DNA from: Embleya sp040629175
GTDB lineage: Bacteria > Actinomycetota > Actinomycetes > Streptomycetales > Streptomycetaceae
DNA length: 64,000 nt
NCBI RefSeq assembly: GCF_040629175.1
Contig: NZ_JBEXUX010000014.1
Span: 108,880 to 172,879 of the forward strand
Reading direction: 5' to 3'
Shown: positions 24,393 through 32,733 of the stretch, piece after piece
Layout: the number at the start of each line of letters is the position of its first letter
How positions within the stretch are numbered: the first letter of the stretch is position 1
Translations under genes and position numbers: made by a program
The notes under the pieces: model-generated
What the model was told of the DNA's origin: nothing
Database searches by the model: none
What the model saw: the letters and a program-made list of their open reading frames with translations, nothing else

Positions 24393-25016
24393 CTATTCGA
24401 ACTCGGGCCGCTCGTACGACCCGTACGTGGGCGCCCCGACCCGTTCGTAGGAGTCGATGACCACGCCGGTCCCGGTGGTGCGCGACCCGGTGAGGGTGAA
24501 CGCGGTCGGCTGTAGATCGGGGGTGAACAGGCGCTTGCCCGTGCCCACGACGACCGGGAAGGTCAGCAGGTGCATCGTGTCGATCAGCCCGAGCCGGAGC
24601 AGCGCGCCGGCCAGGGCTCCGCTGCCGTGGATCTGCAGTTCACCGCCGTCGCGCTGCTTGAGCGCGGCCACCTCGCGGCCGAGATCGCCGCCGAGCAGCG
24701 TGGTGTTCGCCCAGTCGGCCGACGTCAGGGTGGCGGTGGGAACGTACTTGGGCAGTCTGTTCAGCCGGTCGGCGATCAGGTCGTCGGGGGCGGTCATCTT
24801 CGGCCAGTACGACGCGAAGATCTCGTAGGTGCGGCGTCCGAGCAGGAAGGCTTCCGCCCGGCCGATGACGTCGGTCATGAACCGCCCGAAGTCGTCGTCG
24901 CCGTAGGGCACCGACCAACCGCCGTGCTCGAACGCGCCGCTGGGGTCCTCCTCCGGCCCACCCGGCGCCTGGTAGATACCGTCGATGGTGAGGAAGGTGG
25001 TGAGGACGAGCTTCAT
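24393..25016 (-). CDS. Dihydrofolate reductase-like / RibD C-terminal domain protein
   Basis: 207 aa, the single-domain RibD_C family of putative NADPH reductases. Hallmarks: MKLVLTTFLTIDGIYQAPGGPEEDPSGAFEHGGW at the N-terminus, GRAEAFLLGRRTYEIFASYWP, TLTSADWANTTLLGGDLGREVAALKQRDGGELQIHGSGALAGALLRLGLIDTMHLLTFPVVVGTGKRLFT. The physiological substrate of this stand-alone group is generally unknown; a role in riboflavin or folate synthesis cannot be claimed without neighbours from those pathways. Converges with the glutaminase gene (31 bp between stops), and is divergent from the cupin gene over 166 bp. Confidence 0.88.
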   Translation of the reverse strand: MKLVLTTFLTIDGIYQAPGGPEEDPSGAFEHGGWSVPYGDDDFGRFMTDVIGRAEAFLLGRRTYEIFASYWPKMTAPDDLIADRLNRLPKYVPTATLTSADWANTTLLGGDLGREVAALKQRDGGELQIHGSGALAGALLRLGLIDTMHLLTFPVVVGTGKRLFTPDLQPTAFTLTGSRTTGTGVVIDSYERVGAPTYGSYERPEFE

Positions 25017-25182
25017 GGCAGTGCCCTTCGTGGTTTCCGAGCCGTCACATGCTTCGACCGCCGGTCGGCCGGAAACTCATCGGTGCGGGAGGGATCCCTG
25101 CGAAGTTCCCACCACCCACGGCGGCAAACCACCTCGCGCGGCACCCACTCCGCGCGACCATCGGCGCACGAGGAGCCACCAC

Positions 25183-25680
25183 ATGTCGTATCCGATCTAT
25201 CCCGAGGCCCGCTACCGGGGCGAGGGCGGCGAGGTCAGCGCCCGCTTCCGCCCCGCCGAGCATCCGCCCGAGCTGACCACGGCCGGGGCGACCTACCACT
25301 ACCTGGCCACGACCGATTCCACCGACGGCGAGTACGGGCTGTACCGGGTGGACATGCACGCGGTACCCAGCGGCCCGAGCACGCACTTCCACCGGACCAT
25401 CTCCGAGTCGTTCTTCGTGCTGTCCGGCACGATCCGGCTGTTCGACGGCGACGCGTGGCGCGACGCCAAGGCCGGTGACTTCCTGTATGTGCCGGTCGGC
25501 GGCCTGCACGCGTTCCGCAACGAATCCGGCGAGCCGGCCTCGATGTTGCTCCAGTTCGCGCCCGGGGCGCCACGCGAGACCTACTTCGAGGGCATTCCCG
25601 AGTTGGAACACCTCACCGACAAGGAACGCGCGCAGTTCTTCCTGCGCCACGACAACCACTGGGTGGACCTGGGCGGGTAG
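25183..25680 (+). CDS. Cupin-domain protein
   Basis: 165 aa single-domain cupin. Metal-binding motif 1 reads GPSTHFHRTISESFFVLSG (His, His, Glu ligands) and motif 2 reads AGDFLYVPVGGLHAFRNESGE (His ligand), so a full metal site is present. The function of such small cupins is varied (isomerase, dioxygenase, sensor) and cannot be fixed here. ATG 25183 has AGGAG 8-12 bases upstream. The N-terminus YPIYPEARYRGEGGEVSA precedes the barrel. It converges with the last gene of the NRPS operon, 29 bp between stops, and there is no sign that it belongs to that cluster. Confidence 0.85.
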   Translation: MSYPIYPEARYRGEGGEVSARFRPAEHPPELTTAGATYHYLATTDSTDGEYGLYRVDMHAVPSGPSTHFHRTISESFFVLSGTIRLFDGDAWRDAKAGDFLYVPVGGLHAFRNESGEPASMLLQFAPGAPRETYFEGIPELEHLTDKERAQFFLRHDNHWVDLGG

Positions 25681-25709
25681 CGCGACGGCCACCGCATTCG
25701 CCGTCCCTG

Positions 25710-27602
25710 CTACCGGGGCATTGCCGACCGTCGCCGGATCCGCGAGCCCGGCGCGGTGGCGATCAGGCTGCCGGCATGCCCGGTCAACGCCCGACACGTG
25801 CCCGGTTCCGCCGGCTCCCCGGCCAACGGGGCGAACTCCGCCGCCTCCGTCACCGGGAGCCGGGTGGACAACCGGCCGGCCCGATCCGCCGCGTACAACC
25901 TGCCGTTCATCGCGGTGAGCACGATCGCACCACCGGCGGGGCCCAGTTCGCGCCACGGCGGTGTCGCGTCCGGGTCGGCGGGCAACTCGGCCGCGTACAC
26001 GTGCCGCAGCCGGTCGTCGGCGCACACCGCGAACAGGCCGCCGTCGCACAGCGCGATCGCGATCGTGCCGGTCGGCAGCCGGGACACCCAGGTCCACGGC
26101 GCCGGTCCGGTCAGCGGCGGGCGCCGCAACAGGCGGCCGTCCGCCGTGGCCGCGTACAACACCAGCGGCAACGGGCCGAACGCCTCGCGCGCCGCCGCCA
26201 GTGCCACCACCGGTCGGGCCGTGTCGATCGTGCGCCACGGCAGGTTCTGCCCGCTCACCTCGCGGCACACCAGCGCACCCTCGGTGTCCACCGCGAACAG
26301 CACGTCCTCGCAGGCCGCCAGCGCCCGGATGTCGCCGGAGGGCCCGATCTCCTCCCACTGCGGCTGCCGGTCCGCGTCGAGCCGATCGAGCACGTTGCGG
26401 GTGACCCGGTCCACCACCGGATCGGCCAGCGCACTGCCCCAGTTGATCGTGCCCGCGTTGAACACCGTGCCCGCACCCAGCCGGAAGGTGCCCATCACCG
26501 CGTCCCCGCCCTGACCGTAGCGGGCCCAGTGCCGCAGGTCGGCGGTGGCCAGCACGACGAAGGACGGCGGCGTGCCGTCCCGGCCCGTGGCGCGAGGCAC
26601 GCCGCCGCGCCACTCCAACTCGGTCGCGTCCGTCTCGTAGCCCAACGCGCCCTGGGCGAACTTGTCGCCGTCCGCGAGCCCGGTGCCCGCGAAGACCCAG
26701 TGGTCGGTGAAGCGGGCGATGTACGCCTCCTCCCGGATCACCTTCATGCCCTCGCCCCACGCGCCCGCGCCGCGGCGGAAACTCAGTCCGGTCATGCTGT
26801 TCTCCGGGCGGTACACCGGTGCGCTGGACCACTCCACGGTGACCCGCCCGGGATCGATCGCCGCCATCGGGTCGCTCACCGCGTCCCGATGGCACACCAT
26901 GGTGCGCCCGTCGTCCTCCAGCCGCATCTGCCACCACGCGGTGTTGGCCGCGAAGATCGCCAGATTGCCACCGCGCCGGACGAAGCCCTCAACCGTGTCG
27001 CGTTGTTCCCCGGACCAGTACTCGTCGTGCCCGTTGATCACCAACAGCCGGTAATGCCGCAGCAGTTCGTCGCCGCCGTGCAGATCCAGACCGGAACAGA
27101 ACTCGACCGACCGACCGGTGGCCCGGAACCAGCGCAGCAGTCCCTCCTCCCAGCGCTCCGGCGGTGGGCCGCCGCCGGGTCGGTCGAAGGAGACCCGGGC
27201 GGCGCGATCCGGCTGTTCGGCGTAGTACAGCCCCTGGCCCGGCACACCGGAGCGGTTGTACGCCTGCCACGTGGCGAACGGCACCGAGACCAGGATGCCC
27301 GCCGTGCCGCCCGGATCCGCCGCCCGCACCACGAACCAGACCTCGTGGTCCAGCGGTTCGACCCCGGCGAGCGGGGTGCCGTCGTCGAACACGGCCCGGT
27401 AGAGCGAGCTGGGCCAGTGCTCGGGGACGACCAACTCCCAGATCCCACCGTCGATCCGCCCGCGCGTGAGCACCCGGTCCGTGATCGCGTCCAGGACCGT
27501 GACCTCGCCGTGCACCGGGCCGCCGTCGGTATGGGCGAGGTGGAAGCGCAGCCGACCGCCCGCGACCACCGAGGTCGCGCCGGCATACGCCAGAACGCTC
27601 AT
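25710..27602 (-). CDS. N,N-dimethylformamidase beta-subunit-like protein with propeller-like tail
   Basis: 630 aa, last gene of the NRPS operon, overlapping the discrete condensation-domain gene by 4 bp (ATGA). Residues about 60-410 match the large-subunit-like domain of N,N-dimethylformamidase: VSVPFATWQAYNRSG, VSFDRPGGG, LLVINGHDEYWSGEQRDTVEGFVRRGGNLAIFAANTAWWQMR, GTVFNAGTINWGSALADPVVDRVTRNVL. Known members are amidohydrolases that cleave dimethylformamide. Residues about 415-630 contain four or five short repeats with W-x-x-(I/L) and LYAA-x-(D/R)-x-x-LRR patterns, like a tectonin or fungal-lectin-type beta-propeller. Role in the pathway is inferred: an amidase or deformylase step, or peptide binding, acting on the NRPS product. 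No signal peptide is visible, so it is probably cytoplasmic. Confidence 0.72.
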   Translation of the reverse strand: MSVLAYAGATSVVAGGRLRFHLAHTDGGPVHGEVTVLDAITDRVLTRGRIDGGIWELVVPEHWPSSLYRAVFDDGTPLAGVEPLDHEVWFVVRAADPGGTAGILVSVPFATWQAYNRSGVPGQGLYYAEQPDRAARVSFDRPGGGPPPERWEEGLLRWFRATGRSVEFCSGLDLHGGDELLRHYRLLVINGHDEYWSGEQRDTVEGFVRRGGNLAIFAANTAWWQMRLEDDGRTMVCHRDAVSDPMAAIDPGRVTVEWSSAPVYRPENSMTGLSFRRGAGAWGEGMKVIREEAYIARFTDHWVFAGTGLADGDKFAQGALGYETDATELEWRGGVPRATGRDGTPPSFVVLATADLRHWARYGQGGDAVMGTFRLGAGTVFNAGTINWGSALADPVVDRVTRNVLDRLDADRQPQWEEIGPSGDIRALAACEDVLFAVDTEGALVCREVSGQNLPWRTIDTARPVVALAAAREAFGPLPLVLYAATADGRLLRRPPLTGPAPWTWVSRLPTGTIAIALCDGGLFAVCADDRLRHVYAAELPADPDATPPWRELGPAGGAIVLTAMNGRLYAADRAGRLSTRLPVTEAAEFAPLAGEPAEPGTCRALTGHAGSLIATAPGSRIRRRSAMPR

Positions 27603-29062
27603 GCGACCGGCTCCGCCACCCGCTCCGCGAAGCCGGTCAACGCGCCGATCGGCACTTCCCGGCCGCCCGCCGCGCGCACCAACAGGTCCTCCAACGCCAC
27701 CAGATGCGCCTCCAACGCGTGTACCGGCAGATACGCGGTGTCACCGGTGACGCTGACCACCAGCGCGTCGCCCTCGGAGACCACGTGCATGCAGTACCGG
27801 CAGGCGATGAACTCGTGCCCGCCCGCCGGTTCGACCCGACTGTGGGTGCGCGCCGCATCCAGTTCGGCGGTGGTCGGTGCCGGGCCGGTCGTGGCCGGCC
27901 GGTCCACCAGGCGCATGTCGTTGAAACAACAGAACGGCCGGATCGGCGTGCCGCGTTCGGCCGCGATCCGCTGCATCAACGCGTTCCACCGATCCGGGTC
28001 GTAGCCCGCGCTGCGATAGGCGCGCAGCGACGCCTGCCACGCGGCGGGCAGCAGGTCGGTGAAATGCGCGGCCGGGTCCAGGTCCAGGACGAACAGGCCC
28101 TCCTGGGACAGCGTGGTCACCAGATCGCGGCTCTCCGCCCGGAATCGATTGGCCACGATCGGCAACATCACCGCGGTGTCGCGACCACCGGCCCGCGCGG
28201 CCAACACGGCCGCGCCGGCCAGCAGTACGGCGGACGGGCTGATCCGGTGCCGCAGCGCCACCGCGTCGGTGGCCCGGGCCAGCGCCGCGGACACCAGCCG
28301 CACGGTGCGAAACCGCGGCGCGGCGGGCTCGGCGACCACGTCGGCGAACACCGTCGGCGCGATCCGCCGGTAGTGCGTCTCCCAATGCGCCAGCGCCGAT
28401 TCGCCCCGGCGCAGTCCGGTCGCCGAGGACTGCTCGTGGGCCAGATCCAGCGGCCCGGCCGAGGTCGGCCCACCCGCCGAACCGCGCCGGATCAACAATC
28501 GCAGGTCGCGCACCAGCACCTCGACGCCGTGCCCGTCGGTGGCCACGTGGCACAGCGCGAGCGCCACATAGCGCACCCGGCCGCCGTGCACGATCAGCCC
28601 GGCCCGGATCGGCCACGCGCCGAAGTAGTCGAAGCGGGTCGCGCCGAGCCGCTCCGCCACCGCCGCGGCGACCGTGTCCGCGTCCTCGATCAGGGCCGCC
28701 TCGAACACCTGCACCGGCAGACTGCCCGCCGGGTGGCGCACCTGCCGGGGCTCGCCGTCGGCACTCACCAGCCGGGTGCGCAACGCGTCGTGCCGCTCCA
28801 TCAGCCGGCCGAGCGCGGCACCGGCCTGCGCCACGTCCACCGGCCCGCCGCGATCGGCGATCGGCAACACCCGGGTCATGTTGAAGTAGTGGTCGCTGGG
28901 CGCGGTGCGTCGAATGGCCTGCCAGATCGCCCGCTGCCCCCAGGTCAGCGGCGCCTCCACCGGGCCGTCCACGGCCACCGCGAACGGCGCTCGGACCTCG
29001 TGCGGGACCTCGGTCGGAGCATCGGCCGCGACCGGGGTTCTCGCCGCGCCGCGCTCAGCCAT
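27599..29062 (-). CDS. Discrete NRPS condensation-domain protein
   Basis: 487 aa, a single condensation domain. Core segments: PLTWGQRAIWQAIRR (motif C1 position), MERHDALRTRLVSADGEPRQV (C2), ALALCHVATDGHGVEVLVRDL (C3, normally HHxxxDG). The first His of C3 is Cys (CHVATDG); the second, catalytic His and the Asp-Gly are kept, so activity is possible. RDTAVMLPIVANR and NDMRLVDRP occupy the C4-C6 region. As a stand-alone protein it may act in trans with the discrete carrier protein encoded just upstream (8-bp gene overlap), e.g. adding a final group, or be a modified acyltransferase. It is followed by a 4-bp overlap to the amidase-like gene. Confidence 0.82.
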   Translation of the reverse strand: MAERGAARTPVAADAPTEVPHEVRAPFAVAVDGPVEAPLTWGQRAIWQAIRRTAPSDHYFNMTRVLPIADRGGPVDVAQAGAALGRLMERHDALRTRLVSADGEPRQVRHPAGSLPVQVFEAALIEDADTVAAAVAERLGATRFDYFGAWPIRAGLIVHGGRVRYVALALCHVATDGHGVEVLVRDLRLLIRRGSAGGPTSAGPLDLAHEQSSATGLRRGESALAHWETHYRRIAPTVFADVVAEPAAPRFRTVRLVSAALARATDAVALRHRISPSAVLLAGAAVLAARAGGRDTAVMLPIVANRFRAESRDLVTTLSQEGLFVLDLDPAAHFTDLLPAAWQASLRAYRSAGYDPDRWNALMQRIAAERGTPIRPFCCFNDMRLVDRPATTGPAPTTAELDAARTHSRVEPAGGHEFIACRYCMHVVSEGDALVVSVTGDTAYLPVHALEAHLVALEDLLVRAAGGREVPIGALTGFAERVAEPVA

Positions 29063-29321
29063 CGCCCACCGCCACGCCCTGCCGGGTCAGCCGCTCGACC
29101 AGCGTGTCCAGGTCCTCGACGAAGTCGAGATCCGCGTCCAGGTCGAAGAACACGTCGAACTCGCCCTCCAGCGCGTCGATCAGCCGCAGAAACGTCAACG
29201 AGCTGACCCCGGCGGCCGTCAACGAGCCCTCGTTCGCCAGCACTTCACGAGCGCTGACCTCGCCGTCACTGACCTCGGCGATCAGCGTGGCCACCCGCTC
29301 GCGCAGTTGCTCGGCGCTCAT
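29055..29321 (-). CDS. Discrete acyl/peptidyl carrier protein
   Basis: 88 aa carrier protein. Segment LTAAGVSSLTFLRLIDALEGEFDVFFDLDADLDFVEDLDTLVERL has the four-helix carrier pattern; Ser in GVSSLTFL stands where the phosphopantetheine arm is attached (normally GxDSL, here G-V-S-S-L), about residue 41. The acidic helix II/III boundary (DVFFDLDADLDF) is typical of acyl carrier proteins working with stand-alone ligases. ATG 29321 overlaps the MbtH stop by 4 bp, and its own end overlaps the condensation-domain gene by 8 bp. Likely partners are the AMP ligase and the discrete condensation protein of the same operon. Confidence 0.82.
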   Translation of the reverse strand: MSAEQLRERVATLIAEVSDGEVSAREVLANEGSLTAAGVSSLTFLRLIDALEGEFDVFFDLDADLDFVEDLDTLVERLTRQGVAVGDG

Positions 29322-29536
29322 GCCGCGTCCCCGGCCAGGCGCCGACGCAGGCTCAGCGGACGGATGTCCGGCCAGACACGGTCGATGTGCGCCGAGCACT
29401 CCTCACGGGTGCCGACGAAGCCGGTGGGTACCCACCCGGCGGGGGGATCGGTGCGCAGCGGCCACAACGAGTGTTGTTCCTCGTCGTTGACGACCACGCG
29501 GTACTGCTCCACGGTGCTGTCCGTCTCGGTGCTCAT
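29318..29536 (-). CDS. MbtH-like NRPS chaperone
   Basis: 72 aa. Complete MbtH signature: VVVNDEEQHSLWPLRTDPPAGW, then GTREECSAHIDRVWPDIRPLSLRRR, with the conserved N-x-E-x-Q-x-S-L-W-P, G-W, C and W-x-D-x-R-P-x-S residues (the family's three Trp are present). MbtH proteins bind adenylation domains and are needed for their folding or activity. The gene sits between the Gly-type NRPS gene (4-bp overlap) and the discrete carrier protein (4-bp overlap), so it is made in step with the synthetases. It is the only MbtH homologue in the window. Confidence 0.95.
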   Translation of the reverse strand: MSTETDSTVEQYRVVVNDEEQHSLWPLRTDPPAGWVPTGFVGTREECSAHIDRVWPDIRPLSLRRRLAGDAA

Positions 29537-32500
29537 CGTTGCTGCTCCTGGAGTTCGCGGATGGCGTCCGTGACGCCGGTGACGGTCGGGCTGTCGAAGA
29601 AGACGTCGAGCGGGACCTCGACGCCGAGCCGCTTGCGGATGCGCGCGGCGATCTGCGTGATGGTCAGGGAATGGCCGCCCAGGTCGAACAGGTCCTCGTC
29701 CGGACCGACATCGTCCAGCCGCAACACCTCGGCCCAGATCGCCCGGACGGTCTCGGTGACCTCGTCGGCGGGCGCGCCCGGGGCCCCGGTGGGGTCGGTG
29801 GGGTCGATCGGTTCGGGGCGGGCCGGGGCCGGTTCGGGCAATCGGGCGCGGTCCAGCTTGCCGTTCGGGGTGAGCGGGAACGCGTCCAGGACGAGGAAGG
29901 TGTGCGGCACCATCGCGGCCGGCAGCGTATGGGCGAGATACGCCCGCAACCGGTCCGGTGCCACCGGGGGTTGCCCGGGTTCGGGGACCAGATAGCCGAC
30001 CAGGCGGGCGTGTTCGGTGTCCCGGTCCAGCAGCCGGACCGCGGCCTGGGCGATGCCCGGGTGCGCGCCGAGCAGGCTCTCGATCTCGCCCGGTTCGATG
30101 CGGTGGCCGCGCAACTTGACCTGGGCGTCGGTCCGGCCGACGTAGTCCAGGCCGCCGCCGGGCGCGTGCCGGACCAGGTCGCCGGTGCGGTAGAGCCGGG
30201 CGCCGGGCGGCCCGAAGGGGTCGGCCACGAACCGCTCGGCGGTCAGCCCCGGGCGGCCCGGATAGCCGTGCGCCACGCCGTCGCCGCCCAGGAACAACTC
30301 GCCCGGCAGGCCCTCGGGCACCGGGTGCAGCCGGCCGTCGAGCACGTACGCGCGGGTGTTGGCCAGCGGCCGACCGATCCCGGGCGGCGCGTCGCCGCGT
30401 ACCTCGGCGTAGGTGGACCACACCGTGGTCTCGGTGGGGCCGTACACGTTGACCAACCGGCCGACCGCGCGACGCAGTTCGTCGGCCAGTGCACCGGGCA
30501 GCGCCTCGCCGCCGGTGATCGCGGTCAGTCCGGGGCGGTGCAGCCCGGCCGCGAGCAGCACCCGCCAGCCGCTGGGCGTGGCCTGCACGTGCGAGATCGC
30601 ATGGCGCTCCAGGACGCCCAGTTGGGCGGGGCCGTCCCGGTGCCGGTCGTCGGGCACCAGCACCACCCGCGCGCCGGTGACCAGCGGCAGCAGCAGTTCG
30701 ACGGTGGAGATGTCGAAGGACAGCGAGGTCAGGCCGAGCCAGCGGTCGCCCGCGGTGGCGCCGAGCCGATCGCGCATGCTCGCCAGCAGGTTGGCCAGGG
30801 CGTGGTGCGGGATCTCGACGCCCTTGGGTCGGCCGGTGGAGCCGGAGGTGTAGATGACGTAGGCGGGGTCCCCCGGTTCGGGCCGGGCCGGGGGCTCCAC
30901 CGGGGCGGGATCGGGCCCGAACAGGTCGGGACCGTACAGGTCGGGCCCGGTCAGCACCAGGACCTCGGCGGCGGTGTCGGCGGGGCGTTCGCCGCGCTCG
31001 GTGACAAGCGCCGCGATCCGGGCGTCCGCGCGGATGAAGGCGAGCCGCTCGGCCGGATAGCCCGGGTCCAACGGCAGGTAGGCGGCGCCGGCCGCGAGCA
31101 CGCCGAGCACGGCGGCCACCTGTTCGCCGGTGCGGCCCAGTTCGATCCCGACCAGGTCGCCGGCGCCGATCCCGGCCGCGCCGAGCCGGCGGGCGAACAC
31201 GTAGGCCGCGGAGGCCACCTGGCGGTAGGTCAGGAACCGGCCGGCGCACACCACGGCGACCGTGTCGGGGGCGGCACAGGCGCGCGTGGCGAACAGGTCG
31301 ACCACGGTGTCCCGGGCCGGGTAGGGCGTGTCGGTGGCGTTGTCCGCGTGCAGCACCCGGACCAGTTCGGCCTCGGGCAGCAGCGGCAGATCGCCGATGG
31401 GCAGCTCCGGGTCGGCCAGGGCGGTGGTCAGCAGCGTGGCGAAGTGGCCCGGGATGCGCGCGGCGACGCCGGGGGCGAAGGCGTCGGTGGGCACGTGCAG
31501 CGCGCCGTCGATCCGGTCCCGGCCCTCGACCAGTTGCAGATGCGCGGTGTTGCGGGCGGTCGGCGGCAGCACGATCCACTCGACCCGCACCTCGACGCCG
31601 GGGAACACCGGTTCGATCGCGCGGGTGCGCCGCCGGTAGCTCACGGTCAGGTCGGTCAGCGCGGTCCTGGGACCGAGGCCGCGCACGGTGTGGCTGTAGG
31701 GCACGTCACGGAACGCGTAGACGGCCCGCAGTTCGGCGCGCAGTTCGCGGGCGAACGCGCCGAACTCCTGTTCCGCGCGCGGCCTGGAGGACACCGGCAA
31801 CTCGTTGACGAACAGGCCCACGTGGCGGATGTCGGCCGGGGTGCGGGTGGACAACTCCAGGGCGGTGCGCACCCGGGCGTTGCCGTACCGGAACAGCAAC
31901 GCGTGCCAGCCCGCGAGCAGCAGTTCGAAGTGGGTCACGCCCAGGCGCAGCGCCGCCTCGTCGAGCGCGGCCACCGTCTCGGGCCCCAGGGTGAACGGGA
32001 TCGCGTTCCCCGGCGCCGGTTCGCTGCCGGCCCGGGTGCCCGGCGACAGGCCGGGCAACACGGCCCGGCCCGGTTCCTCGCGGTGCCTGGCCCACACGCT
32101 GGTGGCGTCCACCGGCGGCGGCCCGGACGTGGTCCCGGCCGCGTGGATCGCCTCCGCCGCCCAACGCGCCTCCGGGGCCGCACCGGTGGCGTTCGTGCCG
32201 TCCCGGGCCGCCCGGTAGCCCCGGGCCAGGCCGGCCACCACGATCTCCTTGGACGTGCCGTCGAAGACCAGGTGATGGGCCGTCACCAACAGGGTGTGTC
32301 GGTCCGGCCCCAGGGTGAACAGCGTGAAGCGCGCGAGCGGCCCGACGGACAGGTCGAACGGGCGGGCGAGTTCGGCCCGTATCCGGGCGTCGATGTCGGC
32401 GGGGTCGGCGGCGGTCCGCCGCATCGGCGCGGGCCCGACCGGCACCAGGGCGGGCACGCCGTCGGCCTCGCCGACCGCCGTCGCGAGCACCGGATGGCGC

Positions 32501-32733
32501 GCGACGGTGCTCGCACACGCCGCCGCCAGTGCGGCCACGTCCAGCGGGCCGTCGAAGCGCAGCAGCACCGACAGGTGGTAGGCGGACTCGGCGGGCAGCG
32601 TGCGCTCGGTCACCCAGAGGCCCAACTGGGCTGCGGACAAAGGCGCGACGGGCGATTCGGCGGCGACCGGCCCGGTGTACCGGCCGCCCTCGCCCTCGGT
32701 CGTCGGGGGGATCTGATCGTTGGTGACAGTCAT
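29533..32733 (-). CDS. NRPS module C-A-PCP (glycine-like code)
   Basis: 1066 aa. Condensation domain about 35-450 with intact HHLVFDG at about 153; adenylation domain about 465-960 with YTSGSTGRPKG at about 628, SFDISTVELLLPL, NVYGPTETT and YRTGDLVRH; carrier domain about 985-1060 with LGGHSL (phosphopantetheine Ser about 1022). Pocket residues read by eye give DIVQIGVVWK, close to glycine codes such as DILQLGLIWK, so Gly is predicted with moderate confidence. There is no epimerase, methyltransferase or thioesterase. The N-terminal residues before the C domain are a short disordered leader. The gene overlaps the AMP ligase gene upstream by 4 bp. With no releasing domain, its product must pass on in trans, e.g. 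to the Ser-TE protein. Confidence 0.9.
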   Translation of the reverse strand: MTVTNDQIPPTTEGEGGRYTGPVAAESPVAPLSAAQLGLWVTERTLPAESAYHLSVLLRFDGPLDVAALAAACASTVARHPVLATAVGEADGVPALVPVGPAPMRRTAADPADIDARIRAELARPFDLSVGPLARFTLFTLGPDRHTLLVTAHHLVFDGTSKEIVVAGLARGYRAARDGTNATGAAPEARWAAEAIHAAGTTSGPPPVDATSVWARHREEPGRAVLPGLSPGTRAGSEPAPGNAIPFTLGPETVAALDEAALRLGVTHFELLLAGWHALLFRYGNARVRTALELSTRTPADIRHVGLFVNELPVSSRPRAEQEFGAFARELRAELRAVYAFRDVPYSHTVRGLGPRTALTDLTVSYRRRTRAIEPVFPGVEVRVEWIVLPPTARNTAHLQLVEGRDRIDGALHVPTDAFAPGVAARIPGHFATLLTTALADPELPIGDLPLLPEAELVRVLHADNATDTPYPARDTVVDLFATRACAAPDTVAVVCAGRFLTYRQVASAAYVFARRLGAAGIGAGDLVGIELGRTGEQVAAVLGVLAAGAAYLPLDPGYPAERLAFIRADARIAALVTERGERPADTAAEVLVLTGPDLYGPDLFGPDPAPVEPPARPEPGDPAYVIYTSGSTGRPKGVEIPHHALANLLASMRDRLGATAGDRWLGLTSLSFDISTVELLLPLVTGARVVLVPDDRHRDGPAQLGVLERHAISHVQATPSGWRVLLAAGLHRPGLTAITGGEALPGALADELRRAVGRLVNVYGPTETTVWSTYAEVRGDAPPGIGRPLANTRAYVLDGRLHPVPEGLPGELFLGGDGVAHGYPGRPGLTAERFVADPFGPPGARLYRTGDLVRHAPGGGLDYVGRTDAQVKLRGHRIEPGEIESLLGAHPGIAQAAVRLLDRDTEHARLVGYLVPEPGQPPVAPDRLRAYLAHTLPAAMVPHTFLVLDAFPLTPNGKLDRARLPEPAPARPEPIDPTDPTGAPGAPADEVTETVRAIWAEVLRLDDVGPDEDLFDLGGHSLTITQIAARIRKRLGVEVPLDVFFDSPTVTGVTDAIRELQEQQR

